A stretch of 64,000 nt of DNA, taken from assembly GCF_000226095.1 (NCBI RefSeq), contig NC_016473.1, positions 4,960,001 to 5,024,000 on the forward strand, written 5' to 3'. Source of the DNA: Thermothelomyces thermophilus ATCC 42464. Its lineage: Eukaryota; Ascomycota; Sordariomycetes; Sordariales; Chaetomiaceae. A program made the position numbers and the translations under genes. Shown here one piece after another: positions 32,913-43,984 of this stretch; position 1 is the stretch's first letter, and each line of letters begins with the position of its first letter. The notes below the pieces were generated by a model, which worked only from the letters and a program-made list of their open reading frames with translations, was not told where the DNA came from and made no database searches.

Positions 32913-34379
32913 ATGGCGCCCTCTCAAGCAACCCATGTGCCGAACCTGGACGGCTTGATCAAGTCGTTCGGCAGCCGGAGCCTGGAGGCCTCGGTCGAAT
33001 CGCTGATATTGTAAGCCGGTGTTCCGCCAATACTTTAATACTTTTCATCTCTCACAACTTCTAACCCTGGGTTACAGCCTCCTTAAGCGGCGGCAAGTGA
33101 AGGGCGACGAATGCGCCAAGGCAACAGCACACATCCTCCGTCAGGTCGTCGCCAAATCTAGATGGAACGATGTCGACCAGCTTTTGTTCAGGGTTCAGAG
33201 CACTGGGTCAAGGCTGGTTCGGGCTGCGCCGCTGGAGCCCGTCATCGGAAACGTGGTGCGGCGCGTCTTGGGTCTCATCCGGGACGAGGCATCTGAGGAG
33301 AGGAATGCCGACGACCTGGTCAGCGAGGCCGCTTCCGACATCCAGAGTTTGAGTCCGAGCACGCACCCGCCACCACAGCGACCTGCCCCGGTTCCCGTCC
33401 CCGTCCCCGTCCGCCCTTCTCCTTCGGCCATCTCGACAGGCCTGCAGGTGTCCAAGTCCATGTTCAACCTGTTGTCCGTTGCAGACCCTGGCGACTCGCC
33501 CATAACGGGAGCTTCGACGCCCATGTCACAAGCCCAGCCCGCCAGCCTTCACGCTCTACGGTCAGAGGTCATGGACGGGATTGAGGAGATTTTGGACGAG
33601 ATCAATCAGGCCGATGATCAGATTGCGGGTTTCTCAGAGATCCAGATCCACCCTGGCGATTACGTGCTGGCCTATCAGCCCACAAGGACTGTTGAGAGGT
33701 TTTTGGTGAAGGCTGCATCAAAGAGGAAATTCACCGTCATCATCGCCGGCCTGGAATACCCTGATGGGACCGCCGAGGCTCCCTATGCCGCTTTGCGCAA
33801 GAAGCTCAACGCGGCCGGGGTGAACACCATTAACCTAGCGAGCAACGGTCTAATGGCTTACATACCCCGGGTCAACAAAGTCATATTCAGCGCAAAGGCC
33901 GTGTACCAGAACGGAGGGCTGCTGGTAGACAGCGGCTGCTGCATTGCCGCTCAGGCCGCGCACGAGTACCTCAAACCTGTCATTGTTCTCTGCCCAGTTT
34001 ATAAGTTTTGTCCCGAGGATCCGTCGGACGAGGTGTCCCGGGGAGAGCTTGGAAATCCGTCCAGTTACGTGAGCTATGCGAACGGGCCTGCGGTGGAGGC
34101 GCTCGATGTTGAAAACACGGTCACGGACTACATCCCGCCAGAGCTCGTCGACGTCTACCTTACCAATCTGTATGTTTCCTTAGCGCCGTTTTTCTATTTT
34201 TTTTTCTTCCCCCTTTTCTTCCCTCTTTTATTTTTTTCCCCTCTTTTTTATTTCCTGTTGAGTCCGACGTTGCTGACGGACACAGGGGTCCCCAAACGCG
34301 ACACCATCTCGCCAGCATTTTGGCAGATCATTACAAGACTGAGGATATAGGCTTCTCTATGCAGCTTGGCGAGCCTTGA
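32913..34379 (+). CDS. GCD7: Translation initiation factor eIF2B subunit beta
   Basis: Three exons: 32913-33010, 33078-34169 and 34286-34379, giving 427 residues. The N-terminal helical domain includes LKRRQVKGDECAKATAHILRQVV and GNVVRRVLGLIRDEASEE. A Pro/Ser-rich linker follows, then SMFNLL. The C-terminal Rossmann-like domain has KRKFTVIIAGLEYPDG, LASNGLMAYIPRVNKVIFSAKAVYQNGG, AHEYLKPVIVLCPVYKF, and ENTVTDYIPPELVDVYLTNLGPQTRHHLASILADHY across the last intron. This order is typical of eIF2B beta. eIF2B exchanges GDP for GTP on eIF2; the beta subunit belongs to the regulatory core that senses phosphorylated eIF2alpha. The last intron (34170-34285) is T-rich. Confidence 0.95.
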
Positions 34380-34973
34380 AGCCGGTCCGCATCGGCAACT
34401 CCGACCTACTGCGGTATTGTAAAGCCGCCAAAGGACGCGACAGCTCCTCGTGGCCCTAAACTAGAAATGGATAGACACTGCTTGCAGTCGCCTTGTGGTC
34501 ACATCCCTCGGACTAGCTGCACGCCCAAAAGCCGCATCAATGGGCCGCGTCAGCCCGGTGCGGATTGCGTGGAATGGAAGGATGCGGGGAACAAAACGGG
34601 ACCCCCCAGCAATGGGGCGATGTCTGCCAAGCCCTCAGATCGCACTCGCTTAAGCTCTGCCACGGGCGTCTTGGCGAATGGGCATTCGGGGTCCTGACAG
34701 GGGGCGCGGGTTGATCAAGGTTCTGGGCTTACGCCTCTCGTGAAGCTGAGGTTATGACTTGGGCTCCATGCCACTTTCTGCGGCATCCAATAGACCATAC
34801 CACCCCGCTGTTTTCTCTCCCTGATGGCGTCCCTTTTGTGTGCAGGACTGTGGCTCCTCGAGGTTTAGACATTTAACCAGCGGACTCCGTTCGAGTGGCA
34901 AGCCGACGACATTGCTCTCCTGCGGACCCTTGCACACCAGGAACGTTCGGCCCTCTTACACCCTAACCCAACC
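34380..34973. other. Intergenic region upstream of the 793-residue gene
   Basis: No gene seen. ACCCTAACCC (telobox-like) lies at 34960-34969, five bases before the ATG of the next gene, so it is in its leader. Confidence 0.55.
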
Positions 34974-35841
34974 ATGCCCTCTCACCTAGAGGACGTGCCT
35001 CCCCCGCCGTACACCGAGACGGACATCTTCTCGGCTCCGGGGCGAGACGCGCACGGGGCTGACGACGCTTCTCGATCCACTACATCCACTAGCGGTGATG
35101 TCATTTATACCCCTCCCCTCACGCCCCATAGCTCTCACCAGTCCAACTTCCCGGGTGATGCAGACCACGGGCCAAGCTCGTCTGCCGCCGCGTACTTCGA
35201 GACTCGGCCAGCACCTCCCCTGAATAGCCAGTCAGGCATCGTACATTCCATTACCCTCACCCCGGACTCCTCCCCGGACAGCCTGCCATATCCAGCCGAA
35301 CTGGCGGCCAGAGACGTCCGGCTCGAAGACTGGCAGACCTTCGTCAACCACCTGTTGCCTTACCACTGGACAACTACCAACGAACAAGTTATCGAACGCA
35401 AAATGCGCGCCGAAACCATGACGACCACCAACACCAACCCCGGTGCCGGCGACGACGCCCGCTCGCAGGCCTCGAGCCGGAGCCACGCCGAGGCCCAGCT
35501 GAACCGCATCCGCCCGGCCGGCGACCACCCCGTCGATGCCAGCCAGCACCGGCAGGGCGTCGAATCCACGGTGCGCGAATGGAACGACGGCTTCTTTGGC
35601 CCGCGCCGCATCAGTATCCGCGTGGATTTCGAGGAAACCTCTCCGCTCGGTAGTAGTGGGAACCATAACGACAGCGGCCAGAGAGGCCTGGCCGACCTCC
35701 CCCCGCCCCAGCCATACGAAGACGAGAAGAGACCGCCGGCACCGCCCGGCGGCTGGGACCCCTCCTTCGACCAGCCCAACCCCCCCGGGAGCGGGACGAC
35801 GGAGGAGGCGCCGCGCCGCGGCTTCTTCGCGACGCACTTTG

Positions 35842-35872
<31 letters not shown>

Positions 35873-37355
35873 CTGGGGCCGGGGCCCGGGCCGGGGCCGG
35901 GGCGGTTTTCGCTTTGCGGGCATCAACGTCGAGCCGGACCGGGTCAGCATCGGCAACAAGATCGTCGCGGACGGGCGCGAGGGCTCGCTGCGGATCGGCG
36001 GGTTCGTGGCGGACGGGAACGGAATTCGGCTCCACGGCCAGCCCCTGTTCCCTCCTGGCGGTCCGGGGAGAGCCGGGGCTAGGGCCGGCGCCGGTGCCGG
36101 TGCCGGTCGGGGTCCTTGGGGACCGCCTGGGTGGGGGGCGGGCGGTGGGCCTAGAGGTTTCGGCTGTGGACGAGGCGGGTGGGGGATGGGTTGGGGGATG
36201 GGGAGGGGAGGATGGTGGAATCAGTGTGAGGATGGAGGAGATGCATGTGAGCGTGGACGCGGGGAGCACCGGGGCCCGGGCGAGAGGCACCGGTTCCGGT
36301 CCCGGTCCGGCTCGGTATCGAGCACGAGCACGAGCACGAGCACGAGGTCGGACGCGTCGTCTGTCAGCTCCGAGTCGTCGGTCGGTTCGCTGCCCGATTA
36401 CGACGACCTCCGCGATACCCAGCTGCCGGTCGCGAAGCAGTGCCTTCAGGAGTCGCTTCAACGGCCGGACCAGCACATCACCAAGGAGCAGGTGAGGAGC
36501 ATCAAGGACAAGATCAAGGCGGCCAAGCACTCCTCCTCCGGCGACCCGGCCGTGATGGCCCTCGACCGGGCGGCCCTGCGGCGCGAGGTCAAGGACCTCC
36601 TGCGCGACTGGAAGCAGCTCAAGAGGCAGCAGAAGCGCGCGCGCAGGCAGCTCCGCCGCGAGAGGAAGCAGCAGCGCAGGCAGGAGAAGCGCGAGAGGCG
36701 CCAGGCCAGGCGCGAGCAGAAGCGGGCCGCCAAGGAGATGAGGCGCGAGGCCCGCCGCCGTCCTCCTCCTCCTCCTCCTCCTCCTCCTCCCCCCTTCGGG
36801 ATGCCTCCCATGCCTCCCATGCCGCCGATGCCACCGATGCCGCCCATGCCGCATCACCCGCCCATGCCACCCCACGGGCACCCTCATCACCACCAGCACC
36901 CCTGGTTCAACCCCCCGTGGGGCGGACCCGCCAGGGGCGCTCCCGGAGCCTGGCCCGCCGATGACCCCGACTACCGCCCCCGCTCGGCGGGGCCCAACGA
37001 CGAGGGTGTCGAGCCCGCGCCCGGCGCCTACGCGGCCTCGCAGGCCAAGTACCAGGCGGCGTGGGAGTTGGAGGCCAAGGTGGCGGAGAAGGAAGCGGAG
37101 CTTCTCAAGCTGCACGAGCGCATCGCCGAGGACCGGGCCAGCAGCGGCGGCGGGGGCGGCGGCGGCGGGGTGGAGGAGAAAGGGCGGACCGGGCCGAGCA
37201 AGATGGAGGCGGAGGCGGAGGCGGTGGAGAGGGAGATTGACGAGCTGGCGCGGGAGATGGAGCGGCTGCGGACGGAGGCGGACGAGGAGTTTGCCAGGGA
37301 GCTGGCCGCGGAGGAGGAGAGAGCTGCTGCTGCCAGCGCTGCGTACAACAAGTAA
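34974..37355 (+). CDS. Uncharacterised low-complexity coiled-coil protein
   Basis: Single exon, 793 residues; I do not recognise a named family. Residues 1-110 are Ser/Thr/Pro-rich with PPPPYTETD and TPPLTPHSS. A compact, conserved-looking block follows at about 114-150 (RLEDWQTFVNHLLPYHW, then NEQVIERKMRAE). At about 190-215 comes VREWNDGFFGPRRISIRVDFE. Residues 285-300 are poly-Gly. A beta-rich motif lies at about 322-355 (RVSIGNKIVADG, SLRIGGFVADGNGIRLHG). Then come a Gly/Trp/Arg-rich stretch, a Ser run, a very basic helix at about 545-597, poly-Pro, six MPP repeats, a His/Pro segment, and a C-terminal acidic coiled coil (about 680-790). Start context is normal (accATG). It could be a scaffold or RNA-associated protein, but no function can be read from it. 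Confidence 0.75.
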
Positions 37356-37766
37356 GGTAGTGATGGGGCAGCGTGGAAGCTGGATACCCTCCCCCCGGGA
37401 AGCAGGCCTGGTACGGGATATAGGGGGTAAGGGAGTTTGCGAGAGTCTTGCAGGATCTGCGGTTTGTAATGCTTGGTTTCTGACAACCGGCCCCCCTCCC
37501 CCCTCCCCCCAACCAAACCTTTTAGTTTAGTAGCTTTTGCCGTTTTGATGCTCTTTTAATATAGTGATTGCTTATGCACCCTGGAATGTCCGATTGTGGC
37601 GCTAGTTTTGTTTGTTGCATGCCTCAACTGTCATGTTAGTATAGCACCGGAGCAACTTGAACCATGAACAACCTCTCCCCCGTGACCCGGTTTCTGTGTG
37701 CGCCGACAACACCAAAGAAACTTTTTTTTGTTTCGCTTTTTTCTTTCAATGCCTCAACGCCGTCCC
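37356..37766. other. Convergent intergenic region
   Basis: A short spacer between the 793-residue gene and the ARD1 3' end. C-rich run at about 37491-37509. No gene. Confidence 0.6.
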
Positions 37767-38615
37767 TCAGCTATGTTTGCTCTCGACCTTCTCTACCAGC
37801 TCGCCGACTCCGAGGCCCCTCCCCACCTTCACCTTGATCTTTTGTTCGCCTTTACTCCCCTTTGCCGGATCCCGCCCGACCTCGCCGACGGGCTCGCCCT
37901 CGTCGGCGTACTCGCCGTTCTGCCCTTGCTCTCCGTCCTTCTTCTTGCTCCCCTTGGATTCGTCATCCGCCTTGCCCTCCTCTTTCCCTTCCTCCTCCTC
38001 CTGCTGCTCGCGGATCTGCTCGCGGAGGAAACCGAGGTCCAGCTTCATGGAGTAGGCGTCCTCGCCGTCGGCGTAGTATTTGGACTCGATCCGCTCCGTC
38101 TTGAAGCCGAGCGTGTCGCGGTACAGGTGGATGGCCGCCTTGTTGGAGACGCGCACGTGCAGGGAGACGTAGTGTGCGCCAAAGGTTTCGACCATGGCCA
38201 GCTCTGATTTGTTTTTCCCGTTAGCTCTTATGACATTGCTGGCAAGGACAATGCGAGAAGGAGAAAAGGAGAAGAGAGAGGGAAGGAAAAGAAAGAACTT
38301 ACGGCTCTGGCGCATCAACTTCTCGGCAATGCCCAGACGGCGGTGGGTGCGCATTACGGACAGCGACGTGATATGGCCGTGCTGGACGCCGTCGGCGGGC
38401 TCCTCCTCCATCTTGGCGAGCACATAGCCGACGATCTTGGGGTAGTCGTAGGGGGTCTTGGGCGGGCGCGAGACATCGACGGCGACGAACGACAGCTGCG
38501 GCCACGAGAGGGCGTGGTACAGGTAGTACTTGAGGAAGTAGTTCTCCGGCAGGTTCTCCAGGTTCGCGTGCTGGATCAGCGGGATGTCGGACGCCCGGAG
38601 GAGTCGGATATCCAT
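37767..38615 (-). CDS. ARD1: N-terminal acetyltransferase A catalytic subunit (Ard1/Naa10)
   Basis: Two exons on the minus strand, 38615-38303 and 38203-37767, giving 249 residues. The protein starts [20 protein letters not shown] and continues [20 protein letters not shown], both hallmarks of Naa10. It has the GNAT acetyl-CoA loop RRLGIA and, across the intron, [33 protein letters not shown] and [12 protein letters not shown] follow. The tail from about 180 is Glu/Lys-rich and disordered. With Naa15 (Nat1) the enzyme acetylates Ser, Ala, Thr, Gly and other N termini after Met removal, at the ribosome. The join is in phase and restores the Naa10 motif, which supports it. Confidence 0.95.
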   Translation of the reverse strand: MDIRLLRASDIPLIQHANLENLPENYFLKYYLYHALSWPQLSFVAVDVSRPPKTPYDYPKIVGYVLAKMEEEPADGVQHGHITSLSVMRTHRRLGIAEKLMRQSRKFFLFLPSLFSFSPSRIVLASNVIRANGKNKSELAMVETFGAHYVSLHVRVSNKAAIHLYRDTLGFKTERIESKYYADGEDAYSMKLDLGFLREQIREQQEEEEGKEEGKADDESKGSKKKDGEQGQNGEYADEGEPVGEVGRDPAKGSKGEQKIKVKVGRGLGVGELVEKVESKHS

Positions 38616-39331
38616 CTTGATTGGGGCGGGCCGGACGTCCGCAGGGTCGCGTGCCTGGTCGTCGTCGGGTTTTTGGAGGCGGGAGCGAAAAAAAAAAAAA
38701 TAAAAATAAAAAAAAGAGGGGCCCCCGAGATTAGCAGCGGGTTGTGTTCGCCAGGCAAGGCTGCGATGGCGCGGCGGCCGGTGTAGGTGTGCCCTGGCGG
38801 GTTTCGGGTTTGAGCTGCTCGAGCGCCGAGAGGTTAACGGTAAGGTACTGTACTCATACCTTGAGCGCTGTGGGCCGCGTGAAATTCACTGGCGTGGGCT
38901 CCAGAGAGCCCGCCAGCCGTGGGGCCATGCTGTGGAGATCCCCGTAGCCGCGCAAATGGCGGGGCAGCACATTGCTGAGGGCCGACCGACATCGCGGTGC
39001 GGGGCACATCTTCCCCTTCTCCAACTTCGCCAGAAGAAGAAGACCAGCCTTACACCGGCGGGGTTAATAGTGTCCACCTATTATTGCATTCAGTGTCTGT
39101 ATATAAAAGGGGGGTGGGGGGGGGCTCCGGATTTCAATCGACTGGCTTTGTTGCTGTCTATCCGTCTTCTCTCCTGCTCCGACGGTACCTCTGCATAAGT
39201 GTTGATCTGTCGAGAATCATACTTCCATCCTTCGAGTTGGCTGCTTGGTTGAAAGTACCCGAGTACAAGGAGTTGAGAAGAATAACCACTACAACAAAAA
39301 GAAAACAAAAAAACACAACCATCTGGCGACA
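38616..39331. promoter_or_regulatory. Divergent ARD1/SDR intergenic region
   Basis: 716 bp between two start codons. It holds an A-rich run (38687-38715), a G run (39107-39123) and a GGTACTGTACT motif near 38843. Both promoters must be here; no factor site is identified. Confidence 0.4.
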
Positions 39332-40284
39332 ATGACGAGACCTCTCGAGGGCAAGCTCGGCATCGTAACAGGCGCCTCCCGAGGTTTGTTTATCCTACGA
39401 CTCCGTCTTTTTTCTCTGGCCCTCCTCACATGGAGAGTGCTCCTCACATGGAGAGTGGCTGGCTGACGCTGGACAATCTCGCAGGCATCGGCGCCGCCAT
39501 CGCCGAGAACCTCGCCTCGAAGGGCTGCAACCTCGTCATCAACTACACATCGTCCTCCTCCGCCGACCTCGCCGCCTCCGTGGCCGAGCAGCTGAGCAAG
39601 ACGTACGGCGTGCGGGCGGTCCCCGTCCGAGCCGACGTGGGCACGCCGGCGGGGGCGGCGGCGCTCATCGCGGGCGCGCAGCAGCACTTCCCGCCGCCCT
39701 CGGAAGGGGCCCGGTTCCAGATCGACATCATCGTCAACAACGCCGGCATCGCGCGCAACGCGCTCCTCCCGCAGGTGACGGTGGAGGACTTCGAGGAGAC
39801 GTACCGGGTCAACGTGCTGGGCCCGCTGCTGGTGGTGCAGGCGGCGCAGCCGCACCTGCCGCGGGACCGGTCCGGGCGCATCGTCAACCTCTCGTCCGTC
39901 TCGTCCTCGACCGGCTTCGTCACCCAGTCCGTCTACGGCGGCACCAAGGCCGCCCTCGAGGCCATGACGCGCACCTGGGCCCGCGAGCTGGCCGAGAACG
40001 CGACCGTCAACGCGGTCAACCCGGGCCCCGTCGAGGGCCCCATGTACGCCGCCAACACGCCCGAGTTCCTCGACGGCATCCGCGGCTGGATCCTGCACAC
40101 CCCCCTCATGAAGGCCCGCGAGGGCGTCGACCCGGACGACGTCGTCCGCGACGCAAACGAGACCGGCGGCCGCCCGGCCTACACCAAGGAGGTCGCCGGC
40201 ATCGTGGGCATGCTGTGCGGCGAGGACGCCGGCTGGTGTACGGGGCAGGTGGTGTGCGCCAATGGCGGGATGCTGATGCACTAG
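39332..40284 (+). CDS. Classical short-chain dehydrogenase/reductase
   Basis: Two exons, 39332-39383 and 39485-40284, giving 283 residues. The N-terminal Rossmann motif TGASRGIGAAIA spans the intron, followed by the NNAGIA motif. The catalytic set is S155, Y168 and K172 (YGGTK), and there is a typical NPGPVEGPMY after it. The C-terminal CTGQVVCANGGMLM is like 3-oxoacyl-reductase/FabG-type SDRs. Members use NAD(P)H to reduce carbonyls or oxidise alcohols; the substrate cannot be told. The basic SR in TGASRG hints at NADPH. The intron contains two tandem copies of an 18-bp unit (39422-39457). No cluster partners surround it. Confidence 0.93.
39422..39457. repeat. 18-bp tandem duplication in the SDR intron
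   Basis: CTCCTCACATGGAGAGTG occurs twice back to back, identical. It lengthens the 101-bp intron without changing its ends. A recent duplication. Confidence 0.9.
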
Positions 40285-40989
40285 TTTTTGGGTTTTTGTT
40301 TTGTTTTTTGCTTCTCTTGATGAGCTTGTTTGTTGGCTGTGTTTAGAGGGACCTAGAGCCTAGGCTGTTTATGATATTAGAGTTCCGAGTCCAACTCCCT
40401 AAGCAGGCACATCGACGGGGTCTAGGGCTCATTCATCATTATTAATTAATCCCGCTTCTTTATATTTTGTTTCTCCGTCTTTTTGTTCTTTCCGCCCTTG
40501 CTGTGGTGCTCGTATCCGTACTATCTTGCAGGTTTTTCAGACCGCCATTCAATTCCTGCCAGACGTGTGCCCTGCAGATAGCGGACGCGTGGTCAGTGAC
40601 AAGTCCGCCTCGCCTGCGTAGTGAATGCGTAGCGTTCTTTTATTACGCAGTGTCCGCCACCGCCCTTGGGGGGGGGGGGGGGGGGGGGGCGGGGTCCATG
40701 AGTTTTTGGCCCCGCGTTCCAACTGCCGACCCCGCCATTATCAGGAGGAATAACAGCCTTGGGCTTGGTTCACCCCCATCCTCGCCGTGTCCACGGTATA
40801 TACATATACATATATGTATCATCGCCCAATTGTCGACTTTGACACCTCAACCACTCGCACGCCCTGCCTCTTTTTCAGAAAGACAACTTGCCGGTCGAGC
40901 CCCTCGACAGTTTTGACGAAACACAAAGGCTCTCAGAGATAAAGAAGGTATACAATACAAAAAAAGAAAGAAGAAGAAAAGCCAGAAAC
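40285..40989. other. Intergenic region upstream of LTO1
   Basis: No gene supported. It contains a run of 22 G (40668-40689) and alternating TATA repeats at 40797-40817 (ATATACATATACATATATG). The last 130 bp form the LTO1 leader. Confidence 0.55.
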
Positions 40990-41727
40990 ATGGCAACCAC
41001 ATCCGCCCAGCCCTCCTCCCAACCTCCACCACCGTCCTCATCAGGAGACCCCTTCGACACCCTCCTCACCCTCGAAGACCAATTCTACACCGAGGGGTAC
41101 AACCAGGGCATGGCCGACGGGCTGGTCGCCGGGCGCACCGAGGGCCGGCAGCTCGGGCTGGAGCGGGGGTTCCAAAAGTTCGTCGAGGCCGGCCGGATGC
41201 AGGGGCGCGCCATTGTGTGGGCAAACCGGCTGAGGCTCGGGCGCGGGCACGGGCGCGGGCAGGGGGCCCACCACGGGGCGGTCGGGTCTGCGAACCCGGC
41301 CGAGGAGGCAGGAGCAGGAGGGGCCCAGGCCCGGGACGGCGCAGCCGGGGAGGGAGACAGGGGAGGGGTGGGAAGGGGAAGCGGTGGTGGGGGGGACCGA
41401 GAGGAGGAGGAAAAGAAGAATAATGGGGAGGGGACTGCCCCTCCCCCGGCGGCGGAGCTCTCCCTCCCCCCGTTACCGGACAACCCGCGCCTGCGGAAGC
41501 ACGTCACGACGCTCTATGCGCTGGCGGAGACGGAGAGCTTGTCGACCGAGAACACCGACGAGGCGGTGGATGACTTTGACGACAGGTTACGGAGGGCACA
41601 GGGGCGCTTCAAGGTGATCGAGCGGATGACGGGAGAGGGGGATAGCGCGAAGTCCAAGGGGACCGACGGGCACGGGCACGATCCTGGGTCAAGGGCAGGC
41701 AAGGGAGAGGGGACGACGGATATCTGA
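40990..41727 (+). CDS. LTO1: Lto1/ORAOV1-like Fe-S maturation adaptor (Yae1-N domain)
   Basis: Single exon, 245 residues. LTLEDQFYTEGYNQGMADGL and GRTEGRQLGLERGFQKFVEAGR (about 25-70) form the Yae1-N domain with its repeated G-x3 pattern. Lto1 with Yae1 links the cytosolic iron-sulfur assembly targeting complex to the ABC protein Rli1. A Gly/Arg/Glu-rich stretch follows (about 78-150). The helical LPDNPRLRKHVTTLYALAET and DDFDDRLRRAQGRFKVIERM come next. The end, GKGEGTTDI, lacks the C-terminal Trp/Phe that fungal and animal Lto1 use to bind the CIA complex. Start chosen at ATG 40990; the frame is open further upstream, but that part is Lys-rich leader-like sequence. Confidence 0.85.
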   Translation: MATTSAQPSSQPPPPSSSGDPFDTLLTLEDQFYTEGYNQGMADGLVAGRTEGRQLGLERGFQKFVEAGRMQGRAIVWANRLRLGRGHGRGQGAHHGAVGSANPAEEAGAGGAQARDGAAGEGDRGGVGRGSGGGGDREEEEKKNNGEGTAPPPAAELSLPPLPDNPRLRKHVTTLYALAETESLSTENTDEAVDDFDDRLRRAQGRFKVIERMTGEGDSAKSKGTDGHGHDPGSRAGKGEGTTDI

Positions 41728-41990
41728 GGGGTGTGCGTAGCGGTCTCCGACGTTAAGTAGGGTCGATCGATCGAGCGTTGGGGCTTTGGTTGGACCCTGC
41801 TGAAACCCAAAACCACATAGTGTTTTCTCGGAGGGTTATCCACGGTTCGATCCGAACGCAACTACAGCGTGTGTGTGGGTGTGTGTGTCTGTATCGAGTC
41901 TAAGGCACTCTTCTCTTATAACACGTCTGCGGCGTTATATACACACTCTACAACCCCTTGTATCCCGACCGTCTACCTCTCTAACTCCTC

Positions 41991-42854
41991 TCATACAAAT
42001 GTCCTGCACGGGTAGCTGTTTTTTTTTGGGAAGGGGGGGGGACACAGTTAGCAAATCGTCTCTAAGCCAGCCGAGCCCAGAAAGCTGCGGATGCACTCAC
42101 TTCTCTCCATACGACTGCTCCGAGTTCAGGCTATACTTGTGCACGTCCCACTTGCCCCCCCGCAGGCTCTGCCCGCTAGGCAGCGGGGGAAGGCCGCCCG
42201 TCATCTCGAGGACCCTCTTGGCGGCCTCGACGCCGCTGTTCTCCAGGTAGCCGGCGACGCCGAGCTCCTTACCGGATTGCTCGGCCGCCACCAGCGCCTT
42301 GCTGCCCTCCTCGCCGATCAGCTCGACGCGCGGCTGGGCGGCGCTGCCGACGGTGAGCAGGGCGACCTGCTGGGCCTGGTTGATGACGCTGGGGCGCGGG
42401 TAGTTGCGGCGCACGTCGCGCTTCCAGTACGGGTTGTCGGCGATGTCGCCCGCCGGCGCGGTGACGGGGTCGTCGTACTTGAGCGGGTCGTTGCTGCCGG
42501 GCGCCGGGTTCCGGTTGTACGGGTTGAGCGGCACACCGTTGGAGCGGTTCGGGTCGATGGCGGTCGCGCGCCGGATGCGCTCCCAGATGCCGGTCGATTG
42601 GAGGGTATATTTCTGGGACGAAGGCAGGTGGTGAGCGTGTGGATGTTAGAGAGAGAGATAAAGAGAAGAGGGAAAATGGGAAAGAAAGGGTGGGGGTTGG
42701 AGGGTTCGGGTAATTCGAGCATGATCGAAGACGACGAGGATCAGGTCGATTTTCCCTCTTCCGGAATGCCATTGAAGAGAGTGTGGGCTCCCAAACTCAC
42801 CTTCGAAATGCTGACGACTCCGCCAGCAGCGGAGGCTGCCGCCTTGGACGCCAT
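41991..42854 (-). CDS. NADH:ubiquinone oxidoreductase 21.3 kDa subunit (NUZM-like)
   Basis: Three exons on the minus strand: 42854-42801, 42612-42101 and 42015-41991, giving 196 residues, about 21 kDa. The protein begins MASKAAASAAGGVVSISK, then KYTLQSTGIWERIRRATAID and DPNRSNGVPLNPYNRNP. ENSGVEAAKRVLEMTGGLPP and WDVHKYSLNSEQSYGE follow. This matches fungal complex I accessory subunit 21.3 kDa (Neurospora; NUZM in Yarrowia) as I know it. Reading past the second exon would stop at once, but a strong GTGAGT donor, a TGCTAAC branch site and CAG at 42016 give a last exon NYPCRTFV. The subunit is peripheral in the inner-membrane complex. Confidence 0.87.
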
Positions 42855-43984
42855 GGTGGCAGCAGTAGCGGGACGTGTGGGAGCTGTTTCCGGGTCTGGA
42901 TGTGCAGTTCGCCGTCGATTCGAGCCAGGCGTTGGTGAACTCGGCCAAGGCAGCTCGAGGGCCGTGGTTTAGCCGGCCAATAGCGCACTGGCCATCTCTT
43001 TACCGTTAACTTCGCAGCGTTAATGAATGCCAAGCACGAAATCAACTTCCCGACAGAGTACTTCGTACCTTCGTACTGTACAGTACACTGCAAGTACATT
43101 CCACCCTCGATATTCGATCAGCCCGGTACCTGAACTTAAGAGTTATTCGGCCATTTCATTGGGGTGTATACCGTGACCTATTGCTACCAGTTCAAGAGCC
43201 TGGGCCACAGTAATTAACAGGGATCGCTTTGACCACATCCGACACCTCAGGCGGAGCTCGACTGGATTCTTTTCCCGGAGAAACAGTCTGACAGGACCGA
43301 AATTGCACCATGCCACATGACAAAGAGCGCAGGCCGTTAACGGTCGTCGGACCCCCAAACTCGATGGCACCGCGAGGGTGGCGAGGCACAAAGCAGAGCT
43401 CAAAAATCCACTAAGCTGCAAGTCCAATGGCTCATTCCAATGCCCCGATGTCTTTTGACGTTCTCACACAGCCACGGCTCCCGTTCATTGTGTCCTTAGT
43501 GTGTGTGTGTGAGTGTGTGGGTGTGGATAGGCACGCTGCGCAGCTGGAGGGCGAGGCTACCGGGCCGCCCCCCAGACGGCACCTGCCACGGGCCCTTTTT
43601 TTCGCTCCTGCTGTGCTGCGTTGCCCGTGCTCTGCCGCAGCAGCGGAGCTTCTTCAAACCGAGACCACCCCCCTCTCTCTTCCTAAGCCGGCCTGGCCTC
43701 GTCTGGGGGTCGCGCCTTTGTCTGATTGGTCAGCCGCTGCGCAACCAGCTCAACCTCCTGTTTACCTCCCCAGAGCTCCCGACTTCTTCTCCTTCCGTCT
43801 CTCTTCCCAACTTTTGCCGTTAGCTTCTCCCTTCTCCTTATATCTCGGTCGCGACCAGGTAGCGACCGCCCCTTTGTAGCCCTCACTCGCCCAATCGGAT
43901 ATTCTCGACTCCCCCGATATCTTGTAAGCCCGTAACTGAAGCCGCGCGCGCGCGCAGCCCTACCTACCCCCTTCAACGCCCATC
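42855..43984. promoter_or_regulatory. Divergent NUZM/DOT5 intergenic region
   Basis: 1.1 kb with both promoters. A perfect 14-bp palindrome GTACTGTACAGTAC lies at 43073-43086, a TG-rich run at 43500-43520, and a long C/T-rich leader before DOT5 (43670-43880). No gene is supported. Confidence 0.5.

Noticed and set aside
35232-37115. 627-codon antisense frame opposite the 793-residue gene
   Set aside because: Same artefact of GC-rich codon use and repeats; the sense frame has a good start, coiled coils and structured islands.
41835-41865. tRNA-like GGTTCGATCC
   Set aside because: No cloverleaf can be drawn with the flanking sequence.
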